64,000 nucleotides of DNA, taken from assembly GCA_963995505.1 (NCBI GenBank), contig OZ023186.1, positions 7,679,070-7,743,069 on the forward strand, in the 5' to 3' direction. The notes under the pieces were generated by a model that made no database searches, was not told the DNA's origin, and saw nothing but the letters and a program-made list of their open reading frames with translations. This document shows positions 57,302 to 64,000 of this stretch, one piece after another. The DNA is from Hypericum androsaemum. Lineage: Eukaryota; Streptophyta; Magnoliopsida; Malpighiales; Hypericaceae. Both the position numbers and the translations under genes were made by a program. Numbering within the stretch: position 1 is the stretch's first letter; each line of letters starts with the position of its first letter.

Positions 57302-57580
57302 TTGCCAAAACTTATTCTTTTCAAAGTCAGCTGTTTCTTGTGGATGGCCGTGCAAGATCGTATCAAAACAATAGACAATCTTCTTCGGGTGGCGCTGTTG
57401 CATCTTGGTGATTCAAACTGCCCATTTTGCAACTATGAGGTCGAGTCTTCTAATCATCTCTTTATTCATTGCACGACTGTTGTGAAGATTTGCGATCATT
57501 TTGCTAGATTACTTGGGATTAGTTGGTGTGCATATAACTACTATGCAATTCCTGGAGCTCTGGATTGGACTTATACATAA
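57302..57580 (+). pseudogene. LINE ORF2 zinc-binding domain (unit 1)
   Basis: PKLILFKVSCFLWMAVQDRI then NCPFCNYEVESSNHLFIHCT, the zf-RVT Cys/His pattern at the end of ORF2. 56,870-57,300, between it and the previous block, is broken by stops. Confidence 0.8.
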
Positions 57581-58670
57581 AAAAATATTAAAGCAGATCT
57601 ACTATCGATCTGTTGCTACGTTTAGAAGGCAAGAAATCGTGTCATGTTTGTTGGTGACAGCTTCACTGTTGCTAATCTGTTGCATCGTGTTTTAAGGTGC
57701 ATTTCGGAATAGATATACTGGTCTGGTTTGTATGCTAGGATTAGTTTCCAAGATGTGCTTTGTATGTTAATTCCATGGCGTAGCCAAGAGTGTTTCTTTT
57801 AGTGCTTCTTTTAGTTTGTTCCTTCTTTTATTAGGCATCTTTTGTTTCCTCTTTGGGTGTTGTCTTGTCTGTTTTCGATGTACAATCGTGAACTTTTTGT
57901 ACATCATTCTTTCATGGTGAAATATAATACGTCTACTTTTTAAAAAAAAAATATTTAACTGACGATTAGGTTGGCGACTAGGTTGGCGATAAAGGACAAC
58001 GACGTCTTCTAAAAAAAAGTACAACGACGTGCCCGACGGGTAAACTAGTTTTAAATTAGTTAACACTTTAATTCATGGTGTTACTAAAAAAATTGTACTT
58101 TTCAAAAAGAAAAATTAGTTAACACTTTCTAGTGATATTTAGTTCGCGACTAGGCCGGCGATAAGGGACATGGTCCATAAGAAATTATTTTATCAAAGTG
58201 AAAATTTCATAGTGCCCATAGTTTCTAGTCTACAAAGTTTTCCATTTTTGATACCTATCGTGATCACAATATATACGAGCATAATCTTCGTCGGATAAAT
58301 TATTTTTAAGATACCCTTGTAAAAATTTCAAAGAACGAGGTACAAATGGTTGTATTTGGTTTATTATGGTTCCTCCCTTGACTATTTCTGGGCTAGCTTG
58401 AGAGTTCTCACGTTACGGTATTTTTGCCCCACTTGTGCAACAATCCGCCTCTTGGCGTACTACGTATCATGGTGTGACTTTGTTTCAATAAATCATCATC
58501 AATGGAGATAAAATCGTTTTAATTATATAAAATGATAAACAAACTTAGAGAAAATATGTAATATCTTGACCGAAACTGCCTTAATAGTATCACGAGGATG
58601 TGTGTTTGACAATCTCGGTCAGGCCCGGGGGACGATCGTGCCCACTGTACTTATACATTCTTTTTGAATC

Positions 58671-58727
58671 TAAGAACTCATAGAGTCCCACACAAACACA
58701 CCCCCCCCCCCCCCCCCCCCAACCTTG
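58671..58727. repeat. Junction of the tandem units with a C20 tract
   Basis: 20 Cs at 58,701-58,720 lie exactly where unit 2 begins. A similar C20 is at 3,525-3,544 and a G22 at 63,028-63,049. Confidence 0.85.
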
Positions 58728-61565
58728 TCTGATCTGAGATTCTTTCAGATCTCGTTACCTATTCAATAGTTGCGGATGGAGAACCTTGTCTTGGTCAATT
58801 TACGCCAACCTTAGCTCTCATCTTAGTGTTTTGCATTCAGATGCCCTCTTAGAGGTGTCTTAAGGTTCTTGGCCGAAGCATGCTTCAGGAGATCTCCGCC
58901 CCGGTCGTCGGCCTTTGTGCTCTATTCAACCGCCCATCACTCCCCCCGCCCCCCCATACCACCTTGCTGTCATCGGACTGGCTTTCGTTTTTCGCCGGGA
59001 TTTCTTTTCTTGTGTCTGTATTTCTGCTTCGATTTCTTGTCTTATGTCTGTAATTCATTTTTAATATAGGCCTCGCGCCACTTTATTCCTAAAAAAATAA
59101 ATAAAAACCACAACTTTAAAATATTACTAACCTTAAAAACATCTTGCTTTCTTTTGCCTTAGTTTCAGGTTTAACTCTGAATTTAGAGAAGTGTTTCATC
59201 ATCGAGATCAATTTGGATGACGAGTGGGTTTCTAGTGCCACAGAGATTTTGGGATGTCGAAGTCAGCAGTTACTGTTCAAGTATCAATGGGTTCCTATAG
59301 GTGCTTCCATGAGGTGTCATTCTCATTGGGAACCCCTTCTTGAACTCTTTGACAATGGGCTTTCTTCTGGAAAAAGATGTTTGCTCTCACTAGGTGGTCG
59401 CGTCACGCTTGTCAAGGCTATCCTTTCGAGTTTTCCCATTTTATGTGTGTCTTTGTTCAGGATGCCGGCTGGAGTAACGAAGCTTTTGAATGGAAAAATG
59501 AGCAAATTTCTTTGGTCTGGAGATCCTGCTAAACGAAGCCTTATCTTTGTATCCTGGGATAGCGCTTGTCTTTCGGTTGATAAAGGCGGTTTGGGACTCA
59601 TCAGGCTTGACATACAAAATGAAGCTTTATTACTTAAGTGGATATGGCGTTACCTTTCGAATCTGGATACGCTGTGGGCTCGTGTTATCAAGGGCATCCA
59701 TGGTGGTTCTGGTCGTGGGGTGTCATTTGTTATGACCAATGTTTCTTGTCGCATTCGTCTCTCAGGTCTCTAGTGTACTATTTGGAACTTGGCTTCCTCG
59801 GACGTCTCCTCTGCTACTATTTTTAGGCGTAATGTTTATCATTCAGTTGGCAGGGAGGACTCAATCAGATTCTGAGAGCACAACTAGCATTCTGACACTT
59901 CCATCTTAGTCTTATTTCCCAGATTGTATCAAATTTTGTCTCTTAAGGGAGCTCCTATATCGCCATTATGTTCCTCCTTTGAAGGTTCGCGAAGATGGAT
60001 TTTCAATTGGAGGCGCGAGCTCTGTGCTTGGGAGGAGGACTAGCTGAGATCTCTCCTGGCTTTTCTTCCAGCTTCTCCTCCCCTGCAGGGCACTGTTTCT
60101 GATTGTATTAAATGAAGGCCTGATTCATGTTCGGGCTTCTATGTGAAAAGTCTCTACTCTTTAATGTTTGATGGTTTCTTCTTCACGGCACCTAGGTTCT
60201 TAGAAACGGATTGCCAAAACTCATTCTTTTCAAAGTCAGCTGTTTCTTGTGGATGGCCGTGCAAGATCGTATCAAAACAATAGACAATCTTCATCGGGTG
60301 GTGCTGCTGCATCTTGGTGATTCAAACTGCCCATTTTGCAACTATGAGGTCGAGTCTTCTAATCATCTCTTTATTCATTGCACGACTGTTGTGAAGATTT
60401 GCGATCGTTTTGCTAGATTACTTGGGATTAGTTGGTGTGCATATAACTACTATGCAATTCCTGGAGCTCTGGATTGGACTTATACATTAAAAAAATTAAA
60501 GCAGATCTACTATCGATCTGTTGCTACGTTTAGAAGGCAAGAAATCGTGTCATGTTCGTTGGTGACAGCTTCACTGTTGCTAATCTGTTGCATCGTGTTT
60601 TAAGGTGCATTTCGGAATAGATATACTGGTCTGGTTTGTATGCTAGGATTAGTTTCCAAGATGTGCTTTGTATGTTAATTCCATGGCGTAGCCAAGAGTG
60701 TTTCTTTTAGTGCTTCTTTTAGTTTGTTCCTTCTTTTATTAGGCATCTTTTGTTTCCTCTTTGGGTGTTGTCTTGTCTGTTTTCGATGTACAATCGTGAA
60801 CTTTTTGTACATCATTCTTTCATGGTGAAATATAATACGTCAACTTTTTTTAAAAAAAATATTTAACTGACGATTAGGTTGGCGACTAGGTTGGCGATAA
60901 AGGTCAACGACGTCTTCTAAAAAAAAGTACAACGACGTGCCCGACGGGTAAACTAGTTTTAAATTAGTTAACACTTTAATTCATGGTGTTACTAAAAAAA
61001 TTGTACTTTTCAAAAAGAAAAATTAGTTAACACTTCCTAGTGATATTTAGTTCGCGACTAGGCCGGCGATAAGGGACATGGTCCATAAGAAATTATTTTA
61101 TCAAAGTGAAAATTTCATAGTGCCCATAGTTTCTAGACTACAAAGTTTTCCATTTTTGATACCTATCGTGATCACAATATATACGAACATAATCTTCGTC
61201 GGATAAATTATTTTTAAAATACCCTTGTAAAAATTTCAAAGAACGAGGTACAAATGGTTGTATTTGGTTTATTATGGTTCCTCCCTTGATTATTTCTGGG
61301 CTAGCTTGAGAGTTCTCACGTTACGGTATTTTTTCCGCACTTGTGCAACAATCCGCCTCTTGGCGTACTACGTATCATGGTGTGACTTTGTTTCAATAAA
61401 TCATCATCAATGGAGATAAAATCGTTTTAATTATATCAAATGATAAACAAACTTAGAGAAAATATGTAATATCTTGACCGAAACTGCCTTAATAGTATCA
61501 CGAGGATGTGTGTTTGACAATCTCGGTCAGGCCCGGGGGACGATCGTGTACATTCTTTTTGAATC
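58728..61565. repeat. Tandem duplication, unit 2
   Basis: It copies 55,805 to about 58,670, including the LINE fragment and the flank with ggttggcgactaggttggcg motifs. It differs mainly by single bases and short indels, such as loss of about 14 bp near 61,549. Confidence 0.95.
59144..60603 (+). pseudogene. LINE ORF2 fragments (unit 2)
   Basis: 59,144-59,773 differs from the unit 1 frame at four of 209 residues, including VDKGGLGLIRL, the residue expected in the family, where unit 1 has VDKGDLGLIRL. 60,211-60,603 is the zinc-binding block (NCPFCNYEVESSNHLFIHCT) and runs 38 codons longer than in unit 1 because of an indel near 60,487. It is equally unable to work. Confidence 0.85.
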
Positions 61566-61566
61566 C

Positions 61567-61735
61567 GAATCTTTTCTTCGGGGATACTCTATACGGAAAT
61601 TATTTGGGGGACCTATCATCCGGAAATCTAAGAGCAGATGAAGAAAAGCGGGAGTTCACCATCGGTACCTCAAGTGGAAAAAAAATTATAGGTCACTGTG
61701 GAGTTTACTCAATTTATAAGCTCGTAATTTATTAA
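61567..61735 (-). pseudogene. Third decayed copy of the prenyltransferase first-exon region
   Basis: ctaagagcagatgaag, agcgggagttcaccatcggt and tcaagtggaaaaaaaattat track 49,240-49,300 (cttagagcagatgaagg, agcgggaaatctccatt, tcaagtaataaattatt). After it, 61,872-61,960 repeats the gtaggttggcgattcggtaa motif of the upstream region, in the same order as in copies A and B. Confidence 0.6.
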
Positions 61736-62499
61736 CTCAATTATAGGGCCTATGGCTCGTAATTGTCGGCTCATGACTTTGGTAACCCATATATATATGT
61801 GTGTGTAAATATATAATTTACTTTTTAAAAAAACTCAATTTATAAGCTAATCCCCAATTAAATATTGAAAATTCCCAAGTAGGTTGGCGATTCGGTAAGT
61901 AATTCATAAAGAAATTATGTGAGTCGATCAACGTGCGATTAGAAACGTAGTTCATAAAACAATATTTGAGTAGATTAACGAGATCTATAGTATAATAATT
62001 TTAGGGGTAAATAAATTTTGAGATAAATGTACTAGAAATTTCTCTCAACAGTAACTCAGTGACCGGAGTTTAAGAAATTGAATCTATTAAAATTAATGTT
62101 TCCAAAATCACCCTTTTGCCAATATGATATAAATCTCAACATAATCTATAATACAATTACAAATAAAATAACCAAAATATAAAATAAAGAAAGACAAAAC
62201 CCCAACGACGATTCATCTTCACCTATTGGTTTGTTCCTGAGAGAGAGGAATGTGAAAGGATTTTGGATTTCGATGTAGCGTTATTTGATGAAGATCCAGA
62301 GTTCAAATTTTAGAGGTAAAAAATTTACATGTTCGTTAGTTTCTAATTTTTTCGCTAGAAATAAATAAATAAACACACTTGGAATATTTTTCTCCGCAAT
62401 ATATAAGATCGGTTAAATCGTCATGGACCTGAAGGACAATAATCAGGCATGGGTCTGATTAAGTCGTAGTGATAGAGGAAGGGGCTGAGTGGGTGAGGA
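61736..62499. other. AT-rich non-coding spacer
   Basis: Only the short match to the prenyltransferase upstream region (61,872-61,960) is recognised. There is a small TA/TG microsatellite at 61,789-61,806. Confidence 0.6.
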
Positions 62500-62999
62500 T
62501 GTTAGGGCAACGGAAGTACTTTTAATACGTCATTATTCAACAACAAAGAGGTAGGAAATAATAGAGGACACACGATATATGTGGTTCGATCTGGGGTTGA
62601 GATGATCTTTCACTGTAGAATCTGCAACAAACCTCTATTCATTGTGTGATAAACTTCTGTAAAATCTACGGTACAAGAAGTAATTATTTAATTATATTTT
62701 CTTTAATGATTTGTTCATTTATTAGGTTTCATTAATTGATATTATGCATCAAACCATCATCGGTATCAGAGCTCTAAAGTTGTTTATTTTGGTTGAAAAT
62801 TGTTTTTGGTAAAGTGAAAATTGCATGAGTAATTTTCTGTTCAAAATCGAATTTTTAAGAAACTGTTTTAGAGAGAAATGCCTACTGTCGTCCTTGAATG
62901 AAATAAGGGAAATAGTTTAGGCATTGAACTGAACTTGTGGAACCTTTGCATGTAAACACGATTTTGTACCTCTTAGAAAATGCGCCTGATGAAAAGACC
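62500..62999 (+). mobile_element. Older Copia remnant: LTR end, primer site and broken gag start
   Basis: A TGTTAGGGCAACGG start at 62,500 is plausible. CGGTATCAGAGCT at 62,761-62,773 is a one-base variant of the initiator-Met primer site of Copia elements. A few gag-like codons follow until the next Copia interrupts at 63,000. Confidence 0.5.
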
Positions 63000-63488
63000 T
63001 GTTGGGTATGGAGACTTCGGACACCGCGGGGGGGGGGGGGGGGGGGGGGCGCGTAGCCCCAGTCCAGAACTGGGAGCCACCTAGCGGGGGTTTAAGGGGG
63101 CAGCGCCCCCTGCCTAAATGGTACGCGTTTCAGCTCATGAATTTTGCCAAAGCGTGGACAAAAATGCCCCTGCGTGTGTGTTTTGGTTCCTAGGTTTGCT
63201 GGCACTATAAATACCCCTTTGGCAGCTCATTCATTGTTGTTCCAGAATAGAAAGGAGAGATAAAAACCCTAGAAGAGTGTTGGGTGACCTATTCTCTTGT
63301 AAAGAGCAGTGAAGCTCAAGATCGAGATTAGTGGAAATCCTCCTGGCTTGGTACGCCCCCGGACGTAGACGTTCTCGTCGAACCGGGTGAACAAATTCCT
63401 ATCTCTTGTGTGTTCTCTCATTTGTTCTTCTTGTGATTTCGTGGTTTACTTGCTCTAGTTGGATTGTGTTGGGTCCGTTGACTGAACA
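63000..63488 (+). repeat. 5' LTR of the terminal Copia element
   Basis: TGTTGGGTATGG to GACTGAACA. It contains a G22 tract (63,028-63,049), a TATA box (ctataaatacccc, about 63,206) and a likely leader. The 3' LTR lies beyond the window. Confidence 0.75.
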
Positions 63489-63490
63489 AT

Positions 63491-63502
63491 TGGTATCAGA
63501 GC
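63491..63502 (+). promoter_or_regulatory. Primer-binding site, initiator tRNA-Met
   Basis: TGGTATCAGAGC is the classic complement of the 3' end of plant initiator tRNA-Met, two bases after the LTR. Confidence 0.92.
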
Positions 63503-63535
63503 ACCCGAGTTTAGGGCGTGGTAGGAGCAAGCACG

Positions 63536-64000
63536 ATGGGTGATAGTAAATCTCCCGTGGAGAAGTTCGATGGAGTGGACTATGGGTTTTGGAAGATGCA
63601 AATCGAAGATTACTTGTACGGTAAAGATTTGCACCTTCCACTCGAGGAGAAGAAGCCCGATGACTTGGATGAGAAGGAGTGGACGTTGTTGAATAGAAAA
63701 GCGATAAGTGTTATTCGCTTGTCCTTGTCCAAAAATGTGGCGTTGCATACGGTGAAGGCAACGACCGCCAAGGAGTTGTTGAAGACATTGTCTGAGATGT
63801 ACGAGAAGCCCTCGGCGGCTAACAAGGTCCACTTGATGAGGAATCTCTTCAACCTTAGGATGGCAGAGAGTACTTCAGTGTCACTACATCTTCACGAGTT
63901 CAATGCGACCATTGCTTCTTTGAGCTCAGTGAAGATTGACTTCGATGATGAGGTACAAGCTCTAATTTTGCTAAGTTCCTTACCCGATAGTTGGAGTGGC
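63536..64000 (+). CDS. Copia gag (Tnt1/Tork type), runs off the window
   Basis: It starts at the first ATG after the primer site (MGDSKSPVEKFDGVDYGFWK) and stays open for all 155 remaining codons. The N-terminal capsid-type domain is clear: MQIEDYLYGKDLHLPL, IRLSLSKNVALHTVKATTAK, LLKTLSEMYEKPSAANKVHL, DFDDEVQALILLSSLPDSW. This is the domain typical of Tnt1-like Copia gag. An uninterrupted frame, LTR and primer site make this potentially the youngest element here; pol and the 3' LTR cannot be judged. Confidence 0.92.
   Translation, partial: MGDSKSPVEKFDGVDYGFWKMQIEDYLYGKDLHLPLEEKKPDDLDEKEWTLLNRKAISVIRLSLSKNVALHTVKATTAKELLKTLSEMYEKPSAANKVHLMRNLFNLRMAESTSVSLHLHEFNATIASLSSVKIDFDDEVQALILLSSLPDSWSG

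Larger units (their letters stand above)
56234..57955 (+). mobile_element. 5'-truncated LINE in unit 1
   Basis: It begins inside ORF2 just after the reverse-transcriptase palm and ends after tacgtctactttttAAAAAAAAAA. Its 3' UTR (tttcgatgtacaatcgtgaa) differs from that of the LINE at 1,134, so it belongs to another L1 family. Confidence 0.85.
55805..58670. repeat. Tandem duplication, unit 1
   Basis: It holds the X4 3' end, a LINE fragment and 700 bp of flank. It matches unit 2 at an offset of about 2,909 bp with very few differences. Confidence 0.95.

Overview
This is nuclear DNA from a flowering plant, almost certainly a eudicot. The evidence is spliced genes with GT-AG introns, a plastid-type UbiA aromatic prenyltransferase, and dense nested plant retrotransposons (Ty3 Tat lineage, Copia, L1-type LINEs with an RNase H domain). 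I saw no bacterial-style operons, and no tRNA or rRNA genes. The species cannot be fixed from the sequence alone.

Layout. The backbone is a segmental duplication. Copy A covers about 1-30,800 and copy B about 37,488-50,980. Each copy carries, in order, an old LTR element flanked by TAATT and then a minus-strand prenyltransferase gene with its upstream region. Copy B (42,957 to about 49,340, minus) keeps nine exons whose splice sites and phases join into one uninterrupted reading frame to a stop codon, plus a possible transit-peptide exon. Copy A (19,788-29,107) is a pseudogene: exons 5-7 are gone, it has two nonsense codons, a frameshift and two lost splice donors, and a LINE fragment and a Copia element sit in its introns. 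Before the gene, copy A also took up a LINE (1,134-2,740) and a 16-kb composite insertion (about 3,525-19,690). Copy B shows the matching uninterrupted sites.

The composite insertion is a 14.9-kb Tat-type Ty3 element (4,715-19,614, TSD GTTCT) inside a small non-autonomous retroelement, here called family X. The Ty3 pol is dead: it has lost the core of reverse transcriptase and has many stops. Between pol and the 3' LTR the element carries an antisense, intron-containing gene with a plant mobile domain (13,985-17,289), the most unusual cargo in the window.

The spacer between the duplicates (30,800-37,487) holds LINE ORF1/endonuclease fragments, two complete family X insertions with 17-bp target-site duplications, and an inverted-repeat element with an internal 22-bp minisatellite. 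Copy B's LTR contains a truncated long-TIR (Mutator-like) element.

Right of copy B lie an Athila-like Ty3 remnant and LTR (about 51,000-55,000), a fourth family X element, and a roughly 2.9-kb tandem duplication (55,805-58,670 and 58,728-61,565), each unit with a LINE fragment. A third, decayed copy of the prenyltransferase first-exon region follows (61,567-61,735). The window ends in a Copia element of the Tnt1/Tork type (63,000-64,000, running off the end) inserted in an older Copia remnant. The only host gene with a case for being functional is the copy B prenyltransferase.
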